A DNA stretch of 64,000 bases from Nocardioides soli (lineage in GTDB: Bacteria > Actinomycetota > Actinomycetes > Propionibacteriales > Nocardioidaceae). Positions 7,752-15,503 of this stretch are shown here, piece by piece. The stretch lies in contig NZ_JACHWR010000002.1 of NCBI RefSeq assembly GCF_014191495.1, forward strand, positions 1,054,001 through 1,118,000, given 5' to 3'. The notes below the pieces were generated by a model. The model searched no databases. It was given only the letters and a program-made list of their open reading frames with translations, and had not been told where the DNA came from. Position numbers and translations under genes: made by a program. The number at the start of each line of letters is the position of its first letter. Within the stretch, counting starts at the first letter, position 1.

Positions 7752-9803
7752 ATGGCCGCCCAGGAGTTGTTCCCGCAGATGCCCGACCTGCTCTCCGCCC
7801 TCGACCCCGAGCAGCGCCAGGTTGCGGAGGCGCTGCGTGGACCGGTCCGAGTGCTGGCGGGAGCCGGCACCGGCAAGACGCGGGCGATCACGCACCGGAT
7901 CGCGCACGGCGTCGCGACCGGGGTCTATGCACCGACCGAGGTGCTGGCGGTGACGTTCACGACCCGGGCGGCGGGGGAGATGCGGGCGCGGCTGCGCACC
8001 ATGGGGGCCGCCTCGGTGCAGGCGCGCACCTTCCACTCGGCCGCGCTGCGCCAGCTGCGCTACTTCTGGCCGCGCGTCCACGGCACCGAGCTGCCGACGC
8101 TGACCGAGTCCAAGATCGGCATGCTCGCCTCCGCCACCCGGCGCCAGCGGCTCAGTGCCGACCAGGCACTGCTGCGCGACCTCGCCTCCGAGATCGAGTG
8201 GGCCAAGGTGAGCAACGTCCACCCCGACGACTACGCGCGGGTCGCCCGCGCCCGGGGGCGGGCGGTCTCCGGCCACGACCACGACACGGTGGCGCGCATC
8301 TTCGCGTCGTACGAAGAGGTCAAGCGGGCCCAGGGCCGGATGGACATGGAGGACGTGTTGCTGCTGACGGCCGGCCTGCTCGACGGCGACGAGCGCGTCG
8401 CCGCGCAGGTGCGCCGGCAGTACAAGTGGTTCGTCGTCGACGAGTTCCAGGACGTCTCCCCGATCCAGTGGGCGCTGCTGCGGCTCTGGCTCGGCGGTCG
8501 CGACGAGCTGTGCGTCGTCGGCGACCCCGCCCAGACCATCTACTCCTTCGCGGGCGCCGACGCGCGCTACCTGCGCGACTTCCGCACCGAGTACCCCCAG
8601 GCCGTCTCGATCGACCTGGTGCGCAACTACCGCTCGACCCCCGAGGTGGTCGAGGCCGCCAACACGCTGCTCGCGCCCTCGTCGAGTCGCGGCGTCGAGC
8701 TGCGCGCCCAGCGGCCGTCCGGGCCCACCGTCTCCTACACGCCGCGGGCCGACGAGGTCGCCGAGGCCGAGGCCGTGGCCGCCCAGGTCGCGCGGCTGCG
8801 CGACTCCGGGCGCTCGCTGAGCGAGGTGGCCGTGCTGTTCCGCATCAACGCCCAGTCCGAGGCGTTCGAGGAGGCGCTCGCCGCGCGCGGCATCCCGTAC
8901 GTCGTGCGCGGCGCCGCCCGCTTCTTCGACCGCGCCGAGGTGCGTGAGGCGGTCACCCGCCTGCGCGGGGCCGCCCGGTCGGGCGAGGCGGCGGGCGACG
9001 GCCTGGTCGAGTCGGTGACCGGCATCCTCGCCGGCATGGGCTGGACGCCCACGGCGCCGACCGCCCGCGGCCAGACCCGAGACCGGTGGGAGTCCTGGCA
9101 GGCGCTGGTCGACCAGGCGGCCGAGTTCGCCGCCACGCCGGGCGCCGAGCTCAACGCGTTCGTCGACGACCTCGACCGTCGGGCCGCCGAGCAGCACGCC
9201 CCGGTGGCCGACGGCGTCACGCTCGCGACCTTCCACGCCGCCAAGGGCCTGGAGTGGGACTCCGTCTTCCTCTGCGGCCTCCAGGACGGCACGCTGCCGA
9301 TCACCTACGCGGAGAGCCCGGCGGCGGTCGAGGAGGAGCGCCGGCTGCTCTACGTCGGCATGACCCGCGCCCGCGTCGACCTCGCGCTCTCGTGGTCGCT
9401 GGCCCGCAGCCCGGGCGGGCGGGCCTCCCGCAAGCCCTCCCGCTTCCTCGACCCGCTGCTGCCCGAGTCGGCGCGCGCCGAGGCGCAGCAGCCGCGCAGC
9501 CGCAAGGTCGCCCGCTGCCGTGAGTGCGGTCGGCCGCTCAGCACGGGCGCCGAGAAGAAGGTCGGCCGCTGCGCCGACTGCCCGGCGTCGTACGACGAGG
9601 AGCTCTTCGAGCGCCTGCGCGAGTGGCGCAAGGCGCGGGCGGGCGAGGAGGGCAAGCCGGCGTTCGTGGTCTTCACCGACGCCACGCTGCAGCTGATCGC
9701 CGAGCACAAGCCGCGCACCCCCGAGGCGCTGCTGCGGATCAACGGCATCGGCCGGTCCAAGGTCGAGAAGTACGGCGACGACGTGCTCGACCTGGTCGGC
9801 TGA
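7752..9803 (+). CDS. uvrD2: ATP-dependent DNA helicase UvrD2
   Basis: 683-aa superfamily 1A helicase. Walker A GAGTGKT at residues 37-43, FVVDEFQDVSPIQ (Walker B), GDPAQTIYSFAGA (motif III), NYRSTPEVVEAANTLL and the C-terminal VEEERRLLYVGMTRAR (motif VI). After the motor comes a four-cysteine module CRECGRPL...CADCP and a HRDC domain, the layout specific to mycobacterial-type UvrD2 rather than UvrD1 or PcrA. Acts 3'-5' in DNA repair. ATG 7752 chosen; a TAGGGT box lies about 25 bp upstream. Confidence 0.93.
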   Translation: MAAQELFPQMPDLLSALDPEQRQVAEALRGPVRVLAGAGTGKTRAITHRIAHGVATGVYAPTEVLAVTFTTRAAGEMRARLRTMGAASVQARTFHSAALRQLRYFWPRVHGTELPTLTESKIGMLASATRRQRLSADQALLRDLASEIEWAKVSNVHPDDYARVARARGRAVSGHDHDTVARIFASYEEVKRAQGRMDMEDVLLLTAGLLDGDERVAAQVRRQYKWFVVDEFQDVSPIQWALLRLWLGGRDELCVVGDPAQTIYSFAGADARYLRDFRTEYPQAVSIDLVRNYRSTPEVVEAANTLLAPSSSRGVELRAQRPSGPTVSYTPRADEVAEAEAVAAQVARLRDSGRSLSEVAVLFRINAQSEAFEEALAARGIPYVVRGAARFFDRAEVREAVTRLRGAARSGEAAGDGLVESVTGILAGMGWTPTAPTARGQTRDRWESWQALVDQAAEFAATPGAELNAFVDDLDRRAAEQHAPVADGVTLATFHAAKGLEWDSVFLCGLQDGTLPITYAESPAAVEEERRLLYVGMTRARVDLALSWSLARSPGGRASRKPSRFLDPLLPESARAEAQQPRSRKVARCRECGRPLSTGAEKKVGRCADCPASYDEELFERLREWRKARAGEEGKPAFVVFTDATLQLIAEHKPRTPEALLRINGIGRSKVEKYGDDVLDLVG

Positions 9804-9867
9804 GCGCCGATCGGCGGGCGCAAGAGGCGAGTGGCAGAAACTTTTCGGGAAATAGGCACTAAATGGT

Positions 9868-9895
9868 TTGCCCATTACACGGGTGACCCGATAGT
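9868..9895 (+). promoter_or_regulatory. candidate whiB7 promoter
   Basis: TTGCCC (9868-9873), 16 bp, GATAGT (9890-9895), with an A/T-rich patch (CACTAAATGG) directly upstream of the -35 box. WhiB7-activated promoters are known to have an A/T-rich stretch just upstream of the -35, so autoregulation is plausible. The predicted RNA would have a leader of about 420 nt. Confidence 0.5.
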
Positions 9896-9969
9896 TTCCT
9901 GTCACTACCCGCTCGCGCAGCACGGTCCTGGCACGACCAGCGCATGACTCACCGAAGGAGGTGGCCCTG

Positions 9970-10203
9970 ATGAACAGCATCAAGCTCCGGCTGACGGCTC
10001 AGACCCCGTTCCGCTTCGGCATGCCCATTTCCGGCCACGCCTTCGGCGCCTGCGCGCCGGCGACCGATGCCCGCATCGCCACGACGACTGTCGTGCGTGA
10101 GCGCGCGGTCATCACGGCCACCGAGGGCGGCACCAAGGGACAGCTGGGCCTTGCTCAGTCCTACTTCCCGGGGACCAGTGCCTGGAGACCACCGACCTGT
10201 TGA
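9970..10203 (+). CDS. whiB7 upstream ORF (leader peptide)
   Basis: 77-codon ORF starting at ATG 9970 behind a perfect GAAGGAGG ribosome site, ending at 10203, 26 bp before the attenuator hairpin. The sequence resembles no protein I know. A 9-codon ORF (9944-9970) precedes it and shares a TGATG junction. The whiB7/wblC leaders of Mycobacterium and Streptomyces contain upstream ORFs whose stalled translation under ribosome-targeting antibiotics prevents premature termination; position here fits that role. That the peptide itself is functional is not implied. Confidence 0.6.
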   Translation: MNSIKLRLTAQTPFRFGMPISGHAFGACAPATDARIATTTVVRERAVITATEGGTKGQLGLAQSYFPGTSAWRPPTC

Positions 10204-10229
10204 CACCCAACAGCCATCGGCAGCCTCCA

Positions 10230-10270
10230 GGCCGCGGAACCCGAACCGGGATCCGCGGCCTTTCTGTTTC
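10230..10270 (+). terminator. intrinsic terminator in whiB7 leader (attenuator)
   Basis: Stem GGCCGCGGA (10230-10238) with TCCGCGGCC (10252-10260), then TTTCTGTTTC. A competing pairing exists: GCCTGGAG (10180-10187, inside the upstream ORF) with CTCCAGGC (10225-10232), which takes the first bases of the terminator stem. A small hairpin CTGTTG/CAACAG sits between. The layout matches translation-controlled attenuation of whiB7. Confidence 0.78.
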
Positions 10271-10327
10271 TCCGGAACCGAACCGCACCACCCACAGCGA
10301 TCAGGTCAACGAAGAAGGAGGTGAAAC

Positions 10328-10666
10328 ATGACCATCAGTGAACTCGTCCGCACCGATGGGACTGCCGAGGCGAGGCTCCCCGAGCCCACGCTGGGCCAGC
10401 TCCACGACGAGGCGCAACGCGTCGACGAGGAGCTGCTCCCGTGCCGGGTCAACAACCCCGAGCTCTGGTTCGCGGAGTCGCCCAGCGACGTCGAGTACGC
10501 CAAAGCCCTCTGCCTGGACTGCCCGGTCCGGACGATGTGCCTCGACGGTGCTCTCGAGCGGCGTGAGCCCTGGGGCGTCTGGGGCGGCCAGCTCTTCCTC
10601 CAGGGCGTCGTGATCCCGCGCAAGCGGCCCCGCGGCCGGCCCCGCAAGAACGAGGTCGCCGCCTAG
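10328..10666 (+). CDS. whiB7: WhiB-family transcriptional activator WhiB7
   Basis: 112 aa. Four Fe-S cysteines C39, C62, C65 and C71 (C-x22-C-x2-C-x5-C), the WhiB turn GVWGG near 83-87, and a C-terminal AT-hook RKRPRGRPRK that distinguishes WhiB7 from other WhiB proteins. It binds the primary sigma factor and activates intrinsic antibiotic-resistance genes. ATG 10328 has a strong GAAGGAGG site. Expression is probably controlled by the leader (upstream ORF plus attenuator) and by its own A/T-rich promoter. Neighbour of uvrD2 as in mycobacteria. Confidence 0.95.
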   Translation: MTISELVRTDGTAEARLPEPTLGQLHDEAQRVDEELLPCRVNNPELWFAESPSDVEYAKALCLDCPVRTMCLDGALERREPWGVWGGQLFLQGVVIPRKRPRGRPRKNEVAA

Positions 10667-10727
10667 CAGCAGCCCACCACCCATCCATCGATCCACCTTC
10701 TCGACAACGACGTCAAAGGACACCGAG

Positions 10728-10892
10728 ATGAACTTCAGCCACCAGGACCTGGCTCGAGCGCACGTATCCGCTCGGCTGGGGGAGGCGCAGCAGAGCCGGC
10801 GAGGTCGCCGGCTGGCCCGCCTGCTCGGCTCCGGCCGCAAGGCCGAGCAGCTCGCTCAGCAGGCCCGTCTCGCCATCGCCCGGTCGCTCTGA
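10728..10892 (+). CDS. 54-aa basic protein, tandem paralogue 1
   Basis: Short ORF 62 bp after whiB7: Met-Asn-Phe-Ser-His..., rich in Ala, Arg and Gln, with the segment ARLGEAQQSRRGRRLARLL and end QARLAIARSL. The next ORF encodes a clear paralogue of identical length, so both are likely real. Predicted helical and strongly basic; no known domain. Possibly co-transcribed with whiB7. A nucleic-acid-binding or ribosome-associated role would be a guess. Confidence 0.65.
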   Translation: MNFSHQDLARAHVSARLGEAQQSRRGRRLARLLGSGRKAEQLAQQARLAIARSL

Positions 10893-10971
10893 GCGAGCCA
10901 CCGCAGATCAGAAAGTCGAACCGACTCCGATGAACACGCACCAGCAGACCAACCCGAACGGACTCACCGCC

Positions 10972-11136
10972 ATGAATCTTCTCCACGAAAATCTCGCCCG
11001 CGCGCAAATGTCCGCGCGCCTGGGAGAGGCGCAACAGCTCCAGCTGGGCTACCGGCTGGCCCGTGCCCGCCGACTCAGCCGCAAGGCGGAGGAGGCGGCA
11101 CAGCAGGCGCGTCTGGCCCTCGCCCGCGCGCTCTGA
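10972..11136 (+). CDS. 54-aa basic protein, tandem paralogue 2
   Basis: Paralogue of the preceding 54-aa protein: shared SARLGEAQQ, RRLxR and QQARLAxAR segments. ATG 10972 is chosen over the in-frame ATG 10930 because it gives exactly the same length and N-terminus type (MN...LARA.) as the partner. Followed by a strong hairpin at 11173-11216, which may end a whiB7 transcript covering both small genes. Function unknown. Confidence 0.65.
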   Translation: MNLLHENLARAQMSARLGEAQQLQLGYRLARARRLSRKAEEAAQQARLALARAL

Positions 11137-11172
11137 CATGCAGATCCTCACCTGATCGCGGGTGACCTGAGA

Positions 11173-11216
11173 CCGGGAGCCGGTCCCGACGTTCGTACGT
11201 CGGGGCCGGCTCCCGG
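11173..11216 (+). terminator. stem-loop after the whiB7 cluster
   Basis: Near-perfect 20-bp stem: CCGGGAGCCGGTCCCGACGT (from 11173) pairs with 11197-11216 with one G-U wobble. Only a short CGTTTG tail follows, so it may be a hairpin-only terminator of the kind common in high-GC actinobacteria. Confidence 0.65.
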
Positions 11217-11305
11217 CGTTTGCGGGCCGGGATGGCTAGTGGTCGTCGCTGGAAGTTCCTCGGGCCACCCGAAGAACCTCCGGCGATGGCCACTAGGTTG
11301 GGGTG

Positions 11306-11470
11306 ATGACGGCGACGTGCGACTTCTGTGGACGCGTCGAGACCGACGACGCGAAGACGCTGACCTGGACCACCGCGGTCGAGAACGGTCGCCGGCGCAC
11401 TTTCTGCGACGAGTGCTCCCGGGCCAACCTGCGGGCGATGGAGGGCAAGCTCGACAGCGAGTGGTGGTGA
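11306..11470 (+). CDS. 54-aa zinc-ribbon-like protein
   Basis: ORF from ATG 11306 (GGTTGGGGTG upstream) to TGA 11468-11470. Two Cys pairs, CDFC near the N-terminus and CDEC near residue 35, give a four-cysteine knuckle likely to bind zinc; ends with EWW. Convergent with the ThiF-like gene 16 bp away. Short treble-clef or ribbon proteins of this type are common and uncharacterised in actinobacteria. No enzymatic function can be inferred. Confidence 0.65.
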   Translation: MTATCDFCGRVETDDAKTLTWTTAVENGRRRTFCDECSRANLRAMEGKLDSEWW

Positions 11471-11486
11471 GGTCACCGGTCGCCCG

Positions 11487-12248
11487 TCAACCCGTCGCCA
11501 CGGCGTCCCAGGCGCAGCCGCACCAGGGGTGCCGCCGCCACTCGCGCGGACGTGGGGACAGCGCGAGATCGAGGTCGACGGTCGCCGACCAGGTCGTCGG
11601 GCACTCACCCGCCAGGTAGGCCTGGACGTCGCGGACCGCCCAGGCCACGGTGAGGGCCGCCAGGACGGCGTCGTCGGGCCCCGCGGCGACGCCGCTCAGC
11701 TGCTCGACGACCACGGCCCGGCGCGGGTCGCGCTCTGCCAGGTGGGCGTCAACGCAGCGCAGGCACGCGGTGACTCCGGGCACGACGAAGGGGCCGACCC
11801 GGTGGCCGCGGGCACCCGCGCCGGTCACCAGGTGCGGGCGCCCGTCGCGAAGGTGGTCGTCGACCAGGTCGCGGGACGGCTCGCCCGCCGCGAGGACCAG
11901 CACCACGTCGGCGTGCGACGGGTCGTCGACCGGGCGGACCGGCCCCGCCGCGAGCAGCCGGCCCGCCTCGGCGCAGAGGGTGGCGGTGCCGGTGAGCGCG
12001 ACGCGTCCGGCCGGCGGCGGCTCCGGCCGGAGCATGCCGGCTGCCGTCAGGTCGCGCAGCAGGCGGTGACCATCGGTCGTGGCCGGCGCCGGCGGTGAGC
12101 CGGATGCGAGGTGGGCGAGCACCAGGTGGACGTCGGGGACGTCCGGGGCGATCACGCGCCACGGCGGGTCGAGGCCGATCTGCAGGTGCCGGTCGTCGCG
12201 GCGTACGACGTGCAGGCCGGGGCGTAGGAGGCTGCTGGGGGAGCTCAT
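11487..12248 (-). CDS. ThiF-like / TOMM leader-binding-type protein
   Basis: 253 aa. The C-terminal two thirds resemble the ThiF/E1-like fold: a zinc-type site split between CLRCVDAHL and the C-terminal HPWCGC segment, and a central DADVVLVLAAGEP-like strand. A Rossmann G-x-G-x-x-G nucleotide site is not obvious, so it may be a non-catalytic relative (the mycobacterial gene in this position, Rv3196, is similarly described, from memory). Start placed at ATG 12248; a longer frame from 12290 adds 14 residues without support. Function unknown. Confidence 0.7.
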   Translation of the reverse strand: MSSPSSLLRPGLHVVRRDDRHLQIGLDPPWRVIAPDVPDVHLVLAHLASGSPPAPATTDGHRLLRDLTAAGMLRPEPPPAGRVALTGTATLCAEAGRLLAAGPVRPVDDPSHADVVLVLAAGEPSRDLVDDHLRDGRPHLVTGAGARGHRVGPFVVPGVTACLRCVDAHLAERDPRRAVVVEQLSGVAAGPDDAVLAALTVAWAVRDVQAYLAGECPTTWSATVDLDLALSPRPREWRRHPWCGCAWDAVATG

Positions 12249-12320
12249 GCCCCGAGGTCTACCCGGCGTGGGAGCGCCGTGGACGGTCATCCACAGCGCG
12301 ATGGGTGCCCCACGAGCAAC

Positions 12321-12355
12321 GGCGGCGTCACCCCGGTGACCGGGGTGACGCCGCC
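12321..12355 (-). terminator. strong hairpin downstream of the DUF5679 gene
   Basis: A perfect 16-bp stem (GGCGGCGTCACCCCGG and its complement, 3-nt loop), nested inside a further GCCCCACGAG/CTCGTGGGGC pairing. It lies between the DUF5679 stop and the ThiF-like start on the minus strand, so it probably ends the DUF5679 transcript. Confidence 0.75.
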
Positions 12356-12389
12356 GTCGAACTCGTGGGGCGCTACGCGCGAGTGCGCG

Positions 12390-12548
12390 TCAGGCCTTGC
12401 CGAGGATCCGGTTGAGGTTCGTGCCGCAGACCGGGCAGACGGCCTTGGCCATCTTGGTGCCCTTGTCGTTGACCTTGACCTCGCCCTCGGCCTCGCGCTT
12501 CTCCTTGCACTTCACGCAGTAGAACTCGCCGCTCCAGGTCTCCGCCAT
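12390..12548 (-). CDS. DUF5679 domain zinc-ribbon protein
   Basis: 52 aa. CVKCKEKR near residues 11-18 and CPVCGTNLNRIL near 38-49 form a four-cysteine ribbon; the linker is charged (EGEVKVNDKGTK). Matches the short DUF5679 family, widespread in actinobacteria and related to zinc ribbons of ribosomal or topoisomerase tails. ATG 12548 follows a GGAGG site. Role unknown. Confidence 0.82.
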   Translation of the reverse strand: MAETWSGEFYCVKCKEKREAEGEVKVNDKGTKMAKAVCPVCGTNLNRILGKA

Positions 12549-12759
12549 GACGGCCTCCTTGCCTAATTCATTTCTCGGTCGTCGCGACGGGGCGAAGGGG
12601 AAGACCCGCCGGAGCCCGCCGGGGTGCCGCCGGGCCGTATCAGACCCTACGACACGCGGGGCTGAGCGTGGCGAAGGCACACCGCGTGCCGATTCTCGAG
12701 GGTTTTCGAGCGTGCGGTCGGTCACGGCGCCGCGGGAGGCCGCTGAGTACGTTGTCCGC

Positions 12760-13554
12760 ATGTCCGAACTCAGCCATCTTCGCCTCGAGCGCCCCCGTGA
12801 CGGCGTGGTGCTCCTGACCCTCGACAACCCCGCCCAGCGCAACGCGATGTCGGACGAGATGACCTCGTCGTGGGTCGCGGCCGTCGACGAGATCGCCGCC
12901 GACCCGTCGGTGCGGGCGGTCGTGGTGACCGGTGAGGGCACGGCGTTCAGCTCGGGCGGCAACACCTCGTGGATCGCCAGCGAGCCGGATGCCTCCGTCG
13001 ACTACCTGCGCACCCGGATGCTCGCCTTCTACCGGGCCTGGCTGTCGATCCGGCGGCTCGAGGTGCCGACGATCGCGGCGGTCAACGGCCACGCGATCGG
13101 CGCCGGGCTCTGCCTGGCGCTGGCCTGCGACGTCCGGTACGCCGCGGCGGGGGCCCGCCTCGGGGTGCCGTTCGTGAAGCTGGGCATGCACTCGGGCATG
13201 GCGGCGACGTTCCTCCTGCCGAACGTCGTGGGCGAGGCGCACGCGCGCGACCTGCTGCTCACCGGGCGGATCGTGGACGCCGACGAGGCGCTCCGGCTCG
13301 GGCTCGTCTCGCGGGTCGTCGAGCCCGCGTCGTTCCTCGACGAGGTGCTCGAGACCGCCGCCGGGATCGCGGCCACCGCACCGATCGCGAGCAAGCTGAC
13401 CAAGCTGGCCCTGCGCGACGGCGGTCACGCCGACGTCGAGGCGTGCCTGCAGTGGGAGGCGATGGCGCAGCCGATCACGCTCGCGACGGCCGACCTGCAG
13501 GAGGGCATCCGGGCGGCGCGGGAGAAGCGTCCGCCCGTCTTCACCGGCCGGTAG
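12760..13554 (+). CDS. enoyl-CoA hydratase/isomerase family protein
   Basis: 264-aa crotonase-fold protein. Crotonase signature IAAVNGHAIGAGLCLALACD near residue 105 with the GAG oxyanion turn; the first oxyanion region is AFSSGGNTSWI. The glutamates usually used for hydration are not clear: the second region reads GMHSGMAATFLLP, so isomerase, hydrolase or decarboxylase activity is possible. Start ATG 12760. Stands alone between divergent genes; CoA-ester metabolism is as far as the evidence goes. Confidence 0.85.
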   Translation: MSELSHLRLERPRDGVVLLTLDNPAQRNAMSDEMTSSWVAAVDEIAADPSVRAVVVTGEGTAFSSGGNTSWIASEPDASVDYLRTRMLAFYRAWLSIRRLEVPTIAAVNGHAIGAGLCLALACDVRYAAAGARLGVPFVKLGMHSGMAATFLLPNVVGEAHARDLLLTGRIVDADEALRLGLVSRVVEPASFLDEVLETAAGIAATAPIASKLTKLALRDGGHADVEACLQWEAMAQPITLATADLQEGIRAAREKRPPVFTGR

Positions 13555-13581
13555 GCCGTCTTGGCCCTGGTGGCCGAGGAA

Positions 13582-13651
13582 GAGGCCCCCGGATCGCCGA
13601 TCCGACACTCACCTTCCCCTTGCGAGTGTCGAACGGCTGCCCGGGGGCCTC
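13582..13651. terminator. nested double hairpin after the crotonase gene
   Basis: Outer arms GAGGCCCCCGG (13582-13592) and CCGGGGGCCTC (13641-13651); inner arms CGACACTC (13603-13610) and GAGTGTCG (13624-13631). Likely the transcription stop for the crotonase gene, 28 bp beyond its stop codon. Confidence 0.6.
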
Positions 13652-13700
13652 GTCGGGGACGACGCTAGGAGCCGCGGCGCGCGGCGGTCAACGCGAGCCG

Positions 13701-13860
13701 GCCACAACCTGTGGACAGTGCTGTGGAGAAACCTGTGGAGGAAGCACCAGTGTGGTGGAGGAAAGCGTCCTGGCACGGGATCTGTCTGTGGACGGAGCGC
13801 GGCGTACGGCGGGCACTGTCGGTCTGACCAGCCACAATGGCTGTCCACTGGTTGTGGAGG
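13701..13860. other. cluster of TGTGGA/DnaA-box-like motifs in intergenic gap
   Basis: The gap before the PHP gene holds repeated TGTGGA words: TGTGGACAG (13710), TGTGGAGAA (13722), TGTGGAGGA (about 13734 and 13853), TGTGGACGG (about 13788) and TGTCCACTG (13842). Several differ by one base from the DnaA box TGTGGATAA/TGTGGACAA. There is no replication gene nearby, so an origin is unlikely; titration or a regulatory role is possible. The rest of the 13555-13894 gap is non-coding. Confidence 0.45.
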
Positions 13861-13894
13861 AAAGAAACCACGACCGAGTTCGGGAGGTGTCGGC

Positions 13895-14923
13895 GTGTCG
13901 TACGACGGAGGTCCGGTCGCGGCGCTGCGACGGATCGCGTTCCTGCTCGAGCGCGGCCGTGAGGACACCTACAAGGTCAAGGCGTTCCGCGGGGCCGCGG
14001 CCGCGATCCTGCCGCTGCCGCCTGAGCAGGTGGCGGCGGCCGCCGCGGACGGCACGCTCACCCGGCTGCCCGGCGTCGGCGCCAGCTCGGCGAAGGTGAT
14101 CGAGCAGGCGGTCCGCGGCGAGCTGCCCGAGCGCCTGGCCGCCCTCGAGCGTGAGCACGGCGGTCCACTGACCGGCGGCGGCGCCGACCTCCGGGCTGCC
14201 CTGCGCGGCGACCTGCACTGCCACTCCGACTGGTCCGACGGCGGCTCGCCGATCGAGGAGATGGCCTTCACCGCGATCGAGCTCGGCCACGACTACCTCG
14301 TGCTCACCGATCACTCGCCCCGGCTCACGGTGGCCCGCGGGCTCAGTCCGGAGCGGCTGCGCCGTCAGCTCGGCGTCATCGACGCGGTCAACGACCACCT
14401 GGACGGCGGCTTCACGCTGCTCAAGGGCATCGAGGTCGACATCCTCGACGACGGGTCCCTCGACCAGGACGACGACCTGCTCGCGCAGCTCGACATCCGG
14501 GTCGCCAGCGTGCACTCGAAGCTGAAGATGGACGCCGCCGCGATGACCAGGCGGATGGTCGCCGCGGTGCACCATCCCCGCACCAACGTGCTCGGCCATT
14601 GCACCGGCCGCCTGATCACCGGCAACCGGGGCACCCGGCCGGGCTCGCAGTTCGACGCGCGCGCGGTCTTCGAGGCGTGCGTCGAGAGCAACACCGCGGT
14701 GGAGATCAACTCCCGACCCGAGCGTCGCGACCCACCGACGAAGCTGCTCGAGCTCGCCCGCGACGTCGGCTGCCTCTTCTCGATCGACAGCGACGCGCAC
14801 GCCCCGGGGCAGCTCGACTTCCAGGTCTACGGCTGTGAGCGCGCCGAGGACGCGGGCATCGATCCCGACCGGATCGTCAACACCTGGCCGCGAGAGCGCC
14901 TGCTGGCCTGGGCGAACGGCTAG
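13895..14923 (+). CDS. PHP-domain phosphoesterase (PolX C-terminal-like)
   Basis: 342 aa from GTG 13895 (GGGAGG site 7 nt upstream). The N-terminal ~100 residues hold helix-hairpin-helix segments (RLPGVGASSAKVIEQ). The PHP domain follows: DLHCHSDWSDG (metal ligands), LTDHSPRL, GIEVDIL, HSKLKMD and a late SIDSDAHAP. This is the arrangement of the exonuclease half of bacterial family-X polymerases without the nucleotidyltransferase domain. Probably metal-dependent phosphatase or 3'-5' nuclease in DNA repair. A longer frame from 13718 runs through the TGTGGA cluster and is not favoured. Confidence 0.85.
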   Translation: MSYDGGPVAALRRIAFLLERGREDTYKVKAFRGAAAAILPLPPEQVAAAAADGTLTRLPGVGASSAKVIEQAVRGELPERLAALEREHGGPLTGGGADLRAALRGDLHCHSDWSDGGSPIEEMAFTAIELGHDYLVLTDHSPRLTVARGLSPERLRRQLGVIDAVNDHLDGGFTLLKGIEVDILDDGSLDQDDDLLAQLDIRVASVHSKLKMDAAAMTRRMVAAVHHPRTNVLGHCTGRLITGNRGTRPGSQFDARAVFEACVESNTAVEINSRPERRDPPTKLLELARDVGCLFSIDSDAHAPGQLDFQVYGCERAEDAGIDPDRIVNTWPRERLLAWANG

Positions 14924-14932
14924 TTTCGATCC

Positions 14933-15472
14933 ATGACCAGGCCGGAGGTGGAGGTACGCCGCTCGAAGCGGCGGCGCCGCACCGTGTCGGCGTACCGCGA
15001 CGGCGACCGCGTCGTGGTGATGATCCCCGCCTCGCTCTCCCGCAAGGAGGAGGCCGAGTGGGTCGAGACCATGCTGGCCCGCCTCGAGAAGTCCGAGCGC
15101 CGGCGCAAGCCCAGCGACGAGGACCTGATGAAGCGGGCCCGAGCGCTCAGCGATCGCTATCTCGGCGGGCTGGCCCTGCCGGAGTCGGTGCGCTGGGTCG
15201 AGAACCAGGCGTCCCGCTGGGGGTCGTGCACCCCGGGTGACCGGACCATCCGGCTGTCCGCGCGGCTGCAGGGGATGCCGTCGTGGGTCATCGACTACGT
15301 GCTGATCCACGAGCTGGCGCACCTGTTCGAGGCCAGCCACAACGACCGGTTCTGGTCCTGGGTGGACCGGTACCCGAACGCCGAGCGTGCGAAGGGCTAC
15401 CTGATCGGCTGGTCCGCGGCCGCCCGCCTCGACCCGCCGCCCAGCGAGGTCGTGGGCGACGAGGTCGACTGA
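14933..15472 (+). CDS. YgjP/SprT-like M48-type metallopeptidase
   Basis: 179 aa. Zinc site HELAHLFEASHNDRFW (HExxH with downstream His), preceded by ASRWGSCTPG, the family's W-G-S-C motif. Basic N-terminus RRSKRRRR. Belongs to the DUF45/YgjP-type metallopeptidases; substrates are unknown. ATG 14933 is leaderless-like, with a TAGTTT box about 10 nt upstream. Directly follows the PHP gene (9 bp), probably its own transcript. Convergent with the NUDIX gene across a palindrome-rich gap. Confidence 0.85.
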   Translation: MTRPEVEVRRSKRRRRTVSAYRDGDRVVVMIPASLSRKEEAEWVETMLARLEKSERRRKPSDEDLMKRARALSDRYLGGLALPESVRWVENQASRWGSCTPGDRTIRLSARLQGMPSWVIDYVLIHELAHLFEASHNDRFWSWVDRYPNAERAKGYLIGWSAAARLDPPPSEVVGDEVD

Positions 15473-15503
15473 CCCCTCGTTTCCCCGGCAGCTGCCAGAC
15501 GTG

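Noticed and set aside
13555..13894. Chromosomal origin of replication
   Set aside because: DnaA-like words are present but no dnaA, dnaN or AT-rich unwinding region, and the boxes are degenerate.
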